Of a stretch of 64,000 nt of DNA, positions 46,702-60,900 are shown piece by piece. Below the pieces are notes generated by a model. It saw nothing but the letters and a program-made list of their open reading frames with translations. It ran no database searches and was not told the origin of the DNA. Position numbers and translations under genes: made by a program. Each line of letters starts with the position of its first letter. Position 1 is the first letter of the stretch. Origin of the DNA: Helopsaltes ochotensis (taxonomy: Eukaryota > Chordata > Aves > Passeriformes > Locustellidae); the NCBI GenBank assembly GCA_013400155.1, contig VXBM01000023.1, forward strand, positions 1,069,511-1,133,510, in the 5' to 3' direction.

Positions 46702-49700
46702 GTAAGAGCAAGAGGGAGAGAGGGAAACCAGGCTGGGATTTGGAGAATGATGAAAGACTGAGGCCACGAGCAAAGGGACTGAGCCTGGAAAATGATCTGG
46801 GTGAGGGAAGTGGGATCAGGGAGTCAGGCTGGGACTGCGGTTACAGAGGCTGAGACCGTGTCCAGGTGACTGTGTGACGTCCCCCTCCTGGCCACCAGTG
46901 TGGCATTCAACTGCACAGCTTTGCAGGCTCCATTTCTGTTCACAGCCAGTGGCACTCCTAGGGAACATTTCAACTGACCTGTATTAAGTGCCTGCTTAGG
47001 ATGAATCACGCCCCAGGACCGCTGTGTTTTCTCTGCCTTGATGACAAAAGTTTCCTCAGATGATGAGCTCAGACGGACACCTTGGCGGCTGATCAGATGG
47101 GGCCCAGGCTCGCAGCCTGCGGGAGGGATATCAGCTGCTGAGCCCTCCAGGTGATTTAAATCTTCCGAGGCTGAGGAGAACTGGGTATCTCCCAGTAATG
47201 CGGAGCCCTGGTCCCAGGCTGGCACGAAAACCCTCAGCAGGGCTCCTGTCCATGTCACAGTCCAACCGCTGCAGCCCCTGGGTGCAGTGCTGACTCCTTC
47301 CTGGTCCTTCCCCTGGGGTTGATGGGGACGGGATGGGTAAGGGTCCTATGGGAGGCCACTCCTCAGTGACCAAGGCTGTGTGGGTGGGGAGATTAATGGT
47401 GGGATCTTACAGAGACAGCAGCAAGTCTTGGAAAGGAGTTGAAGAGGAGGGAGGGGAGCAGAGACAAATATGTGACAGGATGTCTTGGAGGCACTGATGG
47501 GAAAGGACAGCAAGACTTGGTGTTGCACCTGGGGAGAGGCTATGGACTAGAACACCAGCAAGGAAGGGGAGTATGGCTGGGAGCGCTGGGACCGAGAAAG
47601 CAGAAAGGAGCACAGGAGATGAGGAACCCAACCGTGAAGGCAGCAGGATGAACACCAAGGAGAAAGGAAATACTGAAATGCTATTTATTCAGTTTGTGCT
47701 GCCTACCTTGTGCAGTGAATGAAACAGGGCCCTGCGGGGAAAACACTGTGTAGCCACATAGTTAATGCATAAGGGAGCAAACTAATGGTTGCCTGAAGAT
47801 CCCTGCCTTTTCCTAATTTTTCAGTGTTTGACTTTGTACTGTCATTTTAATAAGTTTTGTTATGTGTCAGATGTACATACTCTGCTATAATGTTTCTGGA
47901 GTGAGTGATGTGCATCCTCATTTTCACCCTGTTGCATCTCACAATGTTTCTCTGTTTAATGCTTGGTCCAAAAAGCAACTTACCCCTCCAGCCTTTTCCT
48001 GCTTTACTAGCAGGTAAGAGCTTGAAGGAAAATACAGACCTTCAATGCTGCTGCCTAAAGGCAGGAACATTGCCCACTGAATTTCACCGTCATTTAATGC
48101 CTTATCCTGGATGCAAATGCTCACGTGGTTTACAGAGCTCACACTAGAGCAATAAAAAAACAGGCAAGGAAATCAAAGACGTATTTCTGTTCTGTTTTTG
48201 TATTACCAGTTGTGTTTAATGCAGTGCACTTAAAGTGCCTCTAGAATACATTAGAGTGGTTTTGATAGTAAATTTAACTGCCAAACTATTGCCTGCCTCA
48301 CTGGGATTCCTTCCCATCTTCAAATCCATATACTCCATGTCTCACTTCACCACTAATGGGAGAAGGGTGACATGTACTGCCAGCCAAGCAAGAGCAAAGC
48401 CTGAGGAGTTTGGAATTGTTCCTGGGTTGCTCAATATCACCCAGGAGACAAGGCTCATGCCTGTGCAACGAACATCACCAGGTTAACGCAGAAGGACTGA
48501 CACTGACCTATTATTTTCTTCCTTGGCAGATCTCTCTGAATCACACGGCAGAGAGGTTCATCTGGTGATTTGAGAATGAGCTACCGTGATACCAAGCATG
48601 GCTGACCAGAAATGGAGATAAGAGGCTGTCGATTCTATTCTTCCCTTCACCCACACAGAAAGCCTGTGATGAATGTTTTTGATTCAGTAACTGTAGCCCA
48701 GGGGCCATCATTTGAGTGAAGCTCCAAGGCTAAAGCTTAACCCTCAGTCCAGCTTTTGCTTGCCCCATAAATACCACAGACCAATAAAAATATCACACAG
48801 CAATTCATTAAAAACTTCCCATGAAAGAAATGTTCTTAAAAACAAGGAGAAATCCCCTTTTGGAACTTGCAACACAAATGTTACTCTGTTAGCGCACAAA
48901 ATTCAGAGTAAACCTGACTAGAAACTGAAGTGAAAGCCAGACATCTGTTTCCATTGTCCATCAGAGAGAAATGCCATGGAACAAGGAAACAGCAGAATGT
49001 GAAAAGCAAATTGGATTTTAAAAAGCCTTGCAAGGATAAGCTTTAGAGGGATCCTCTATAAATCTGAGTACGCAATGTTTAGCATGCCAGCATCCATTCA
49101 GGTTAATTAGACTGGAGTCCTGTGCCACGAGGTGTGTGAATAACCTAAAATAACAACAAATGAGTGAGCGGTACCCACATGTCATAGGAGAAAAAATACA
49201 AATGTGAGTGTGATGGAGCTGGTAGGGTTTGCACCTTCAGAGAAAATAAGGATGACACCTGCACGCAGCGGTCACTTGATTGCGGAGGAAATGTTTCTCA
49301 CATGCACAGCACTTCTAGGAGTCCCAGAGACCAACCTTTCAGGCTGTGCTGGTCACTTTTTGTCTGTATTTTTAACAGATGCATTAGGAATTGCAAAGAA
49401 GAACTGTTCTGCCAGGGTAAAACATATCTGTGAGTGGCAGGGAGGGCCTGTCTATGGCAATGCAGAAAGGAGGGTGTAGTGCAATGCCTCTCTGAGTGCC
49501 AGAGAGAGCTGAGCAGTGGCAGGACTGGATACCAGGTCTTGAGGACTCTGCCGGGCTGCCCAGAGATCTGAGATGGCAGACTGGGTCTACCACAGGAGAG
49601 GGGGAATTCACATAACCCAAGGATCCTCAGAAGCAATTGTATTTTGGCTAGCAATGAGGAAAGGAATAACATTTAAAGAAGATACTGCCCTCTTACAGTA

Positions 49701-52700
49701 AAGAGTGTTTTGATCATCATGGAAGTAAGGTGGACAAAAAGCACCAGATAGTTCAAGGAAATGGTCTGAACTGAGTCAAGCTCAGCAATGATTAAAAGCT
49801 GCTACCACTTACAGCAGTTCAGGGGATATTTGAGATGAGCCAATAGATGTCACACCACAGGCATTCACATCTTTGCAGCAGCACCTAATTGGCTCCCATG
49901 TTGGCAGTCTCAACAGTGATGCCGTAGTTTAAAGGGGTTGTGGGGAGTAAATCCACTGCTCTGGGTAGGGAGCAACCTGGGGTTGCTCTGGCAAAGCAGG
50001 GGACGGTGGCATAGGTAAGCTTGTCATGCCAGTGGCTTTATTTTTATTGCTTTGAGGAGAAATAAAAGTTCCCAGCAATTCCAGCCATCAGCCCAATACT
50101 GCTCCAAGAACTGAGACCTTTCCAATAAAGCAAGCCAACAGCAAGGCAAGAATTTGTAGCCCGGCTCCTCTAATTGCAAGGCTCTTCCCCAGCCCCATTA
50201 ATTTCCTGTGAAACTGAGAAGTTTAGTCAGCATTAAATCTGGGAATGTTGCCTTCCACAGGGGCTCTCTGTTACACAGCAGACAGGCTTACATTTTTGCT
50301 GTGACAAATATTTTATTGACATTGATACAATATATACATTGCAAAAGAACATCCAGGATAAAGTATTTCTCTATTTCTGTGGGGAGACATGTTTCGTATA
50401 CAGATGGCTGGAGTAAATCTGGCCTCACAATTAAAATCTGTTTAGAGTTTGCAGTGAAGTGACTGATGGATTGGTCTCAGTGCTTCATCAATGCCCCCTC
50501 CCCATGCCTCTCTGTAGAACAACATTGATGGCAGGCCATAAATAGCCATTTGCACAAAGTGCAGGAACTCTTTAAGTATCATTTTATAGCTAGAATATAT
50601 ACTCCAAGTGGCTGGCAAAATGCAAAGTGCTTGGGGTCTTTAAGTAGCAGAGGCAACAGACCGTGGGTGGACAACAATACCTTTCAATTTGTACCAAGGG
50701 TGCCTATTTGAACCTTATATTTGTACCCAATATAGGAATGGGGATGTTGTTAATATTCTGGTAAATTCTTTATTTGCTGCGTGCACAAAATACAGGTCCT
50801 TTTCTAAAGAAAGAGAGGCATTAAACAGGGTTTTCCTGGCCACATTGATGCCTGTCTAATTATATGATTTTGAAATCTCCCCAACACTTCAGATTAGTGC
50901 AGATTTTCACTTTGCACTTTGTCCTATATTCTTGCATAATTTTAGTGGACACCACTAAACGGCCACTTTCTTTCCTATCCACAAGTTTTTTATCTCAAGT
51001 CTGGAGGAAAATCAGACTCTTTTGGAAGGCTCTACCAACAATGAATTATTTCAATGGTGCTTAACACTATGATGAAAGGGGCCAATTGATCATCAAACAA
51101 TGTTTAAACTAAAAGCTGTATAAAAATGTAAAATACATACTAAGGTAAAAGCTCTCTGCAGTAACAGTAGCCACATGTCATGGACAGGGAGGTAGCAGAG
51201 GCAGAATTGTGATGCATCGCCTTTGTCTCATCAAGCAGAGGAGCATCTTGAGCAGCCCTGAGCAGAGAGATGGCCTGGGCACCTCCCTTGCTGCAGCAGG
51301 ACTGCTGTGTGTCCTCACAGGTGCCCCTCTAACTAACCTGGATTAGCCTAAGTTTCCTAAAGGCCATGTTAGCCAAGAAGGCATCTTGGCAGTGCCCTCA
51401 TAGATAGCAACTTCAAGCACATGACCATGGGCTACTGCTGAGCTACAGATGGGTGTTAGCAGTGGGACACAAGCCAGATTCCTGAGCTGCACATCTTCTG
51501 TCCTGCTGCACAGAGAGCATGGAGAGTGCCCTCAGCTGCCAGAGAGAAGCCTGCAACAGAGGAGATTGAGTGCTGTGGAAACCTCTCAGGGTTTGCTATG
51601 CAGAAGCCGTGCTCACATTACTAGGAAATGACCCTGCACTCACCTGAGATGTAAAGCCAAGAGTAAACTTCTGGTGATCAGAGCCTGAGCAGCAAGATGA
51701 GGAGCTTTTCAAAAGTATCCATGAAGGAAGAGGGCTGTGGGTACCGTTGCCAGCATGATAGAGGAAAGGAGAGCTTCAGAAGAAGCTCATGCCTTTGGTG
51801 AGGCAATGATGTTCTGTAGAATGTCTCCTAACTCACTAACTCCTCTATGCTTCCGCATGGAAACTTATGGGTTCAGCTCACAAGCTGAGAGCTTCCAGGC
51901 ACGTTATCCCTGTACTTGCCCAAAAGCCAACTGTGACCTTAACGGCTTCCCCATTGAGTAACTACTGTGGGGTCTGAGGTGAAAGAAAATTCCAGGAAGT
52001 TGTGAAGATTTTAACGTTTTATAAAGTAGTAATAATAGTCCAACCACTTGTAGTTAAGGGACAGAAATTTTAAAAATACAATATTAAAAAGAGGGAGGTG
52101 CATCCTTTTCCTGGAGGAAAAGGAGTCCTGCCATTTATTAATTTTCTGTCACAGTGAGTACTATTTTCTTCAAGGCAGAGAGAACAATTTTCCTCTCCGA
52201 GCCGTTATGGCCTGACAACAGCAGCAAACCTTAGCTGAGGAATAAACGAGGAATTATTTATTTGTTCTTGGCTCAATTAATTCCTGGCTTGGAATCTCAG
52301 TGCAGAAATCAGGCTATTTTCACGTGTCCATTGTAGTAAAATGGTGTCAGGCTGAGCCATTCCTGGCAGTACTTCATGCCTGAGAATTAGGAAGGAAACA
52401 CTATATTTGGAAATAGACTCCTGTTATGGCACTGCAAAATATAGTTCCCTTACAACAGGATGCAGTAGACTCCAAAAGTCAAAAGCCTAGGAAACCTGAT
52501 GCCAGGAAAACCCATCTGCTTTCCTAGGATGCCAGTCCAAGGCATAATCATGGTTGATGTCAAAAACATATCTGCAGAAAAACATGGAAACTGAGTTTTA
52601 GGTCCTGTCACTTAATAATTTCAGCCAAGCTCAACTGCTGAGAAACACCCTGAAATCTGTCTCCAACAAATGCATCTCTTTTTAATTTGAATATTTTTAT

Positions 52701-55700
52701 TTTAAAAGGATCGCTCTTTTTATCGTTAGATGAACATTTCTAATAGGTGTGGCTGGCCTCATCTTTACACACTTTGTTACAGAGAAGGCTGTAGAGATGA
52801 CACGTGTGTGTGGAAATGTCTGCTGGCAAATACCTTCTTTGCATGGAGGAGAAGGAGGAGGGGAGCAGAGGGCTCCAGTGCTCCAGTGCTGGCTTTCTAT
52901 TTCAGGTACTTTTGCACCAAGAAACTAGATTTACAGCTTTTCCTTGATGTGAGAATGAAAATCAGATTGCTGTGCTGGTTTTCCATCCTACCAGAGTCAG
53001 CTACATTCTAGTAAAAGGAAGAAAAAGAAGGCAGGTCATGAAGGAACCAAGTATGAGGAAGGACTTGTACAAGGACAGATTGGGAAGCCTTCCAAGCAAA
53101 AGACGTATAGGATGCACACTCACCTGCTGCTTTGGCTGACAGGCAGAAAGCACTTAGCCAGATGCTGGTCACCATTAATGCTGCTCCCAAACCACACAGC
53201 AAAGAAAAGCCTATGTGACACTGACCTGAGGACTCCCAGCTACTGTAGAGAGCTGTCTTAATGGAACCTGGTAGTCAAATGTTCTCAAACACAACTAGAG
53301 GTTTTGGAAGTTCACATAAAAAACAAGTATCCTAAACAGCCTCTTAGGTTAATCTTTGATTTAAAAAAACCCCAAAAAACCAAAAAAAAACCCAACACAT
53401 TAAAAATGCCGGCAACTCTCTGGATCTGTGCACTCTGGATGGATCCCCTGCCCGTTGCTATCACTGAAGTAGCCAAACTAGTCTAAGAAACAGTGGCAAA
53501 TTTGGGCCAAAAAGGCTTTGGACAGTATTTGCTACCAGCCATGTTGGTTCATTTTTTTCAGCTGATAGATGTTGAAGGGGCCAGGGCAAGGCTCACAATG
53601 GCATGTTGCTGCTGCTGCTGTTCATTTCAGGCTATTAGCATGAACAGAAACAGCCATTTCATGCTGATGCCACAAGATTTTCAGCCATCTGTAACATTTA
53701 AGCCTTTCTCAATCCACTATGAAAAATAGCTCAGGAAAGACAGGTAGGGGAACAAATCCTTCAGCTCATCATAACAGCTAGGAAAAGATGATAAGGCTTG
53801 GAAGGAAGGATTGCAAATGCTCTTCTCTCCTGTAATGCTTCACTTCTACCAACCCAGTGGGGCAGAAATCCAACTGAAAACCCCTCTAACATCCATAGTT
53901 GTTAGTAAAAAGGCAATCTTTCCAGCGTGCCAATTCCCAAGGGCCAGAGCTCCAAGGGATGAAGGGCTCTTTATTCCGTCTACTCAGGTAGAGGAGGAAA
54001 TGACTCTGACTATTTCCATTTTTATGGATTCCCTACTCATAGTGCTCTTTGTGACAGGGCAATAAACCACTATTACCTGGGATTTCAGATTTGTAAGATA
54101 AAAAATATTGATTTTCAGTTGCAGAAAACATTTGTGTTTGGGGGCAACAATTAATTGCCCACTCACCATGTCTCCCTGGATGCAGGTAACAGGATAGAAC
54201 TGCTTCTAACTTGGAGAATATCGTGTTTACTCATGTCTTGCTCCTCACCTGGGAGTACCAAACCCTTGATTTCATCGATCTCAGTCCTTGCTTGGCTAAG
54301 CACTTTTAGCTTTCATCCTCTAAGTTTTCGCTGCAGAAGATATAAATCAAGGAATTCAGAGAGGCAACAGAGATGGAAAGCTTGACAATGACAGCTGTTA
54401 CAGACTATAAGGTGAAAGTTGATGGTCAGGGCATTGTTAAAGCAGAAATGACTCTGGCAAATCCTCTCTGTGTGAATGCTAATTGAGGTGAATAATTAGC
54501 TGGATCAGCTTTCTGACAGCAAAGACAGGTTATTCTGTGGGAACCTGAGCTGGTATGCCTAGTCATAAGTGGAATTTGGGAGATGGGTGTACAGAAGCCC
54601 TGAGAACATCCTCATCAGTGTACAAGAAAGTAATTTGATGAGTTGACTCTGTAATTAGGGATCCTGGAAAACTGGCGATTTAAGTCTCTGCTGGCACTAG
54701 TACTCTGGATTTTCCTCAGACTGTGCATGTCTTCTTTCTTTAAGTAAGATTTTTGCCCTTGATGAGATAATGTCAAGGACCAACACCTTTAGCTTTATGA
54801 TCACCAGGACTGCAGTGGAAAACTGGCTTCTTTTGGAGGTGCAGATTCACCACCAGAAGGAGGAGGAGGGCCTGGTGCCAGGCAAGCACTGGCTGGCAGC
54901 AATGGTTTCCTCCTTTGAGCAAAATATCCCAGAAGGTGTGACGTGAGGAGGTTTTGTCTGGCCTCCAGGGCTGAAATTCTGGCCAGTCTCTCCACACTTG
55001 ATATTACACATGGTCAGAAAACATAGTTGAAAATGTAAGAAATCTTGATTTTTATTATCCTGCTGTTTTTGGTAACAACTGTGCAGTAGCCCTGGACAGA
55101 GACATATGGTTTATAGTAGAATATCCATCTACATAGATTTTTCCCATGGCTATTTATCATATTTGTCCTTTTTTAGCACCACAGCCATCAGTTATAAGCA
55201 ATGTAAAGGAGCAGGTAGTAAAGTGCCAAGTGCTATGCTCTTGTCTTGCCAGCATCAGGACTGCTAATGGGACCATCTGGCTCCAGGGCCCTGTTTATTG
55301 CACTAGACACAAAGGGACACCTCAGGATGAAGGTTAAAATCCCCGGTAATGGACAACTGTGAAACAGCAGGGCCGAGGCAGGATGGTGGCATTCCTGCCC
55401 CAAGCCCTCCAGGCTCAGGGGTGGGATATTACAGAAGATGTTACTGATCTGTTCTCCCCTTCTGCCCTTCAAAGACTTCAACACAGCATCTCTAAAGGCT
55501 ACCAACCACAAGTCTGGTAGTTTATCATCCAGACACTGCACATTGCCCTTAGAAATCCCAAGGCAAGGTATCTCAAAATAAGCCTGGTTCTTCCATCTTC
55601 TACTGCTCATCTAGTAATTATTCTATCCCAGTTTTAAAAGGTCACATGACCTTTCTGCTTCTTCTCCACCATTGTCCAATGTTTCACTGAGGAGCTCTCT

Positions 55701-57933
55701 TCCATTCATCCCACACTTTACTGGGCAGCAGACAAGGTTCACAGCTCCCAAGACTTAGTTCCACGGCTCATCAGGTTACAGGCAAACATCTCTGTTGCTC
55801 TCGTGACTGTCTGCTTCCTCCAGGAAACTAACAGCGTTTCTAGGAGTCTGCTTTTTATGCATGAAGATAAGGAGAAAAGAAGGAAAGAAAGAGCACCTCA
55901 GTCTGTGTGTGACAGAGAAAGGCTAGTGGTATTTTTCAGGGCTATAATACCAAAAACCAAACAAAGAAATTATATCAATTTTTAGTTTGTTCTTTATTTT
56001 TTCCAAAGTTTTTTCCAGGTTTCTTGGGAGACTGCCTGTAGATACGCCATTATCCCGGTGACCTCTGGATTTTGGTGCTATTAAAATCCGCTGTTCTTAG
56101 AGCTCTTCTGCTGTCCTTTCTTGTGTGCCCACACCTAGACTTTCCTACTCATCCTCCAGTCAGACCAGTCTTACTGCCACAGTTCTCTACACTGCAACCA
56201 CTACACAGTTTTCCCTCCAGCATCACCAGGGGCATGTCCTGTTGTTCATGTCCTGAGGCAACCCCAGGCAGTGGGACAGCACTTTCTGCTGCTTCAGTCT
56301 GTGACTCCCAGGCTTTCCTGCAGATGCATCCCTGCTACTGCCTGTCCCGATTCTCTGCTGTTCAGCCCTGAACCTTTCTAAAGCAGAGGTTGCCACCATG
56401 ATTGTTTGTCTGGTGTCCCTCAGCAGTGGTCAAGATGAGGCCTGGCTCTGGCCAGGACCCAGGTATGCAGAGGAAAAGGCATTAGCCTGTCCTGGCCACC
56501 AGTTGACTCTCATTTCAAGCTTGGTTAGAGCTGCTACAATGTCAGTAGGTGAACTGCCAGTTTACTTCCCAGCTTCCTCTTGATCCCCAGCTGCAAATTG
56601 CTGTTTATTTGGAAGGACAGAAGGTACCAACAGATTGATATGAGAAGAGGCAAAACCCCAAAACACTATACAGCTTGCCTGAAAATAAAATTGTGGGTAA
56701 TTAAATTGGACTCTTGGAGAAACACTGGGACACAAGATGAAAAAAGCAAAATCAACTGAAAAGAAAAGCAGAAGACTGAAGGAAACATTTAGATAATAGG
56801 GGAAAGAAACCCTCACACAAACCAAAACCAACCCTGGAAGCTGGAAAGGAGAGGAGAGTGCAAACTCTTTGATTCTGAAGATGCTTCTGAAGATAAAGCT
56901 TACATTTGCTGTGCTTGTAAGGTCACCTTCCAGCTTTCTTTCTAAGCATTCAGTTTTGTCCATTGATGTGGAACATCAGTTGTAAGACCAAGAGAAACAT
57001 TTGATCATAGTTGTGGTGTTGGCAGTGCAAGTATAAGAGACCGAGTATCTCCAGGAAATTTGGGAGAATTGCTCTGACTTTACATCTTTACAAGTAAGAG
57101 TAAAATCTTGCAGATGGAGACTTCGTACAACAAATGGCTCCATCTGTGAGTCAGATGCTAGGCAGGAGGCAGGTGTGGCATACATCTGAACAGTGGCAGA
57201 CAGCCAGTGTTTAGGGGGAGAGGGTTTATCTGCCAACAAGGGAAGAGAGAAGACCAGAGTTCATTTTAGAGAGCAAAGAAATTTCTGGGAATGGGGATGA
57301 GCTGGGGTAAGCCCTAAAACAGAGTCTGAGAAAGAAGAAGAAGACAAAAAAGTCAGTCCAGGAAATCTGGGTACTAAGAGAAACTGAGTCTAGAAAAACA
57401 AATTTTTATGACATTTTATTTTCCCTTAATCCACATCCCAAAAATCTATTGGAGAGCATCTTGTTGTGACATCTCTCATGCAGTATCACAAGAACACGCT
57501 TCTCTTTCCAAACTGGGCTGAGTCATACGTAGGTCTAGACTTGCACCAAGCTGAAGGATATTTAGCTGGAAGTGTCTGATTTGGCTTCAGAGGGAGGTAA
57601 GGGAGGAAGGCATCCACCTCTGTACCTCTTGCTCCTTGAAGAAGAGAATGAAGTCCTGGAGGCTTGGCTACGAAAAGACCCGTGTCCTGGTTTTTGTGTA
57701 GAGAAAACCTTGTTGGACAGCACTGGTGGGAGGAAACCACTCTTGACTCTCTTGACTAGAAACAGGCTTTCCTTCAGGGTAGTAAAGTGAGCTGTTTGTT
57801 AGCTGGAACTTCTGTTTTCCTCCTCCTGAGAGTCTCCTCTCCTCCATGCAATGCTGGTATGGGAGGAAGCTGTTTTGTCATTTAAAAGAAAGAAACAGAT
57901 GGAATATGTGGCAGTGTTAAAAAGCTCCAGCTT

Positions 57934-57947
57934 GTTGCCACGGTAAC
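57934..57947 (+). promoter_or_regulatory. RFX-type X-box
   Basis: GTTGCCACGGTAAC fits the RFX pattern GTNRCC, short spacer, RGYAAC as a near-palindrome of two half sites. RFX factors act at ciliary gene promoters and at enhancers in neural and immune tissue. It lies in AT-rich unique DNA (TATATTTTATAATTATTATTTAAA follows nearby), so an enhancer role is more likely than a promoter. The match is by eye. Confidence 0.45.
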
Positions 57948-60900
57948 TGAGGGGGATATATTTTATAATTATTATTTAAAATTCTTCATTGTCTTCATTA
58001 AAGGTAACAACGATAGCAGAGAATAAACAAAGTGATGCCCTGCTGTGCAAATCAGTCCCTCAATAAATAAAATTAAAGGAGTGCTTTGCATTGCAAATGC
58101 TGATACAGTCACCAGAAGGGTGGAAGGACTGCAGGTTATCTGAGGATGATGAATTATGCATGCTGGCACATTAAGGACACAGCAGGGTCATTTGGTACCT
58201 CTACCCTTTAACTTCTTTTGTGTGGGTTTGGACAAGTCTTCTTGAGCACTGGACAGAGACTCAGCCAGCTTGCACCACGAAACTGTCTGATCAGCTTCAG
58301 GAACGCCCCCCAGACATTCATCATATTGCCCCAGCAAGCAGATGCAGTAGCTGTAAGGGCCTTGTGAGCCCTTAAGCACTGGCAGTGTGGGATGGAGGAT
58401 GTCTGACACCCTGAATTGATTGTCTAAGGAGTCGTGTCTCAGTGAATGACTGAGTATCTTCCACCCAAGATATGTAACAAACTTCACCAACTTATTACCT
58501 ACATTCAGGTAGCACTCTGCCTCGCCCTGTGGTCTAGTCATAGTCCTGCTGTGACCTACAGCAGTTGCCTTTCAGTTCTTAGCTACAGTTCTAAGTTTAC
58601 ATCAGTTAAGGGTATGAAGGAAAGAGTTACTCTTGGCTGTCCAAGACAATAGGATAAATCCAGGATGGGCTGCAACTCTTCTGACTTGGTATTTGGTTCA
58701 GGCACAGAAGTAACAAGATAGTAATCAGACTGAGCTGTGGTTTTTATGGGACATCTCGTGTTAAAAGACAACATCTCATGTTGCTTTGACCTTACTTGTT
58801 GACTCAGAGACAGTAAGGCAACAACAGATTAAAGAGGTAGTTACAAGGGCAAAGTGTTTAGGTGGCTGATTAAAGGACACAGCTGTGACAGGCCAACTTT
58901 GAAAGAAAATGAGCTCTTGATGAGCCCAAGGTCAGTAAAGAGAATGTGTGAACACAGCTCTAATTTGATCGAGAGATTACATTTCATGATAACAAGTTCA
59001 TACACAGCAAAATCCCTGTTATTACTTCTTCTGACTGTGTTTGTTATTGCTGATGGAACAGATTAAAAATACATCCAAGCCTGGGGAGATTCTCCCTGGG
59101 GATGAGATTGCACAGAGGTCCTCCAGCTTTCCTGCCTTTGCCCCCAGTTCTTTCCCAGACTTTCTGTGTGCCCAAGCATCCAAGCGTGAGAGAGACAGCT
59201 CAGATGTTGAATCCGGGGCATAGGCAGCTGCTCACTCTTCCTTCAGACAGCAGAACATTAGAACGTTGTCTAAATTTAACACTGCTTCTGCTCCCTGCGT
59301 TTGCAGTGAAGTCTGAGTCTCCTGGGGCTGTGGAGTTGCCACCAGCAGGGACAGGACAGCAGCCCTAGCTCTCCCCAGTCTGGGTTCGCAGGCAGCTCGA
59401 GGCAGAAATTCCCTTAGTTAAATAAATGGACAAGGGAGGCCATGACCTTCTGTATTTGCATCCCCACTGGGATGAGAGTGAGTAAACATCAGTGAATTAT
59501 CATCTTTTCCCCTCTGCAGATATTTGTATACTGGCAGGACCAGGTCAATTATTAAGGCAGAAACAGTCTTTGGAAGATGATAGCTCTTTCTGAAATCATA
59601 CAAACAAGAATGAATCTCCTAGTTTTCACTGGCTTTACTAATAAGTGACCAGGCCCTTCCAAGTACAGGAATGAGACAGAGATGTCCAAGGGTCCTCTGT
59701 CTGGGTCCCACTGTATTCACCCCAATAAGTGGCCACTACCCATAAAGCAGACAGAAAGCAGCTCTAAGCTGCTCTCCTTCCTGCAGAGACAGAGATGAGG
59801 AGGGATCTCTCTGCTCAGTTTCTCATGACTACAAATGCATCAGCCAGCCAGACCATATCACTCTGGGAGTCTTCCTGTCGCAAGGGGAATAGTATTATCC
59901 ATTTTGATAGCTGTTCACATGTCATTTAATCCTGACTCTTTTAGTAAGTCTAAGTATAGTATTAAGCATAAGAGAAAGTAGGAAATATTATACAATAATC
60001 ATTAGGAGTGGAATGTGATAGGAGTATAGGTAGAGTAGTTTTGCACATATGAGTACCCATTACCAAGACAGCTTTTGTCAGCTCAGCATTAGGCAGGCTA
60101 AGTGGAAGTTAAATGTCCAGGAAATATTGGAGGTGCAAGACAAATGATTTGAGGCTTTCCACAAGCAAAAGGTCAGAAGGAATGGCCTCATTGCCAAGAA
60201 GCAATTTTTCACTAAAGTTATAACATAACTGAGGACATAGTTTAGATAAAGATAAGATAGTCTGATTGTAATTCTATCACATTGTTCCTGATTTACTTGT
60301 GGTACCACATTGTAAGATTGATAAATATATTTCTTTATACAAATTACAGGAAATTCTTGTTTCATAAAGTAGTTTCTTTCACCCCTTTGCTGCTGATATC
60401 CGTGGGGTCACATGATGTAGCTGGGTCCAGCTCTTTTGAATGATGCAGTATCTGTCCTCACACACACTTTGCTCTTTTTCTCTTCTCTTATCTAAAAATT
60501 CCTTTGATTTTCACCTTATACCTTGTGTTTTTTGAGAACTGGCTCAAGAAGGGGATTCAACTTGTATCTGTGATGATCAAGTCACTGTTGCTGAGGGGCT
60601 CCTCCCACAGCTACTGATGTGCCCATTGCAGATGTTACAACTTCTGGAGGCAGGTGCTCAGGAAATGGCATCTCATCCTCCCAGCACCTTCAGGATTTTG
60701 CAAATACCCCTGCTTCACAGGAGAAAAAGAACAAAAAGGAAAACTTCCATTCTATCAAGTTTTTTTTTGTGAGAGGCTACAGACCAGGAGTGGACACTCA
60801 AAATAGCTCATGTGCAAGAGACTACAGCACTGACCAGGGATGACTAAAACTCAGGTCGTGGTTTTCAAAGTCAATTGGAAAAGCCATGGTTTTGACAGCT

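Noticed and set aside
46885..46907. Second CTCF-like site (GGCCACCAGTGTGGCA)
   Set aside because: At least two mismatches at positions that are nearly invariant in the CTCF core.
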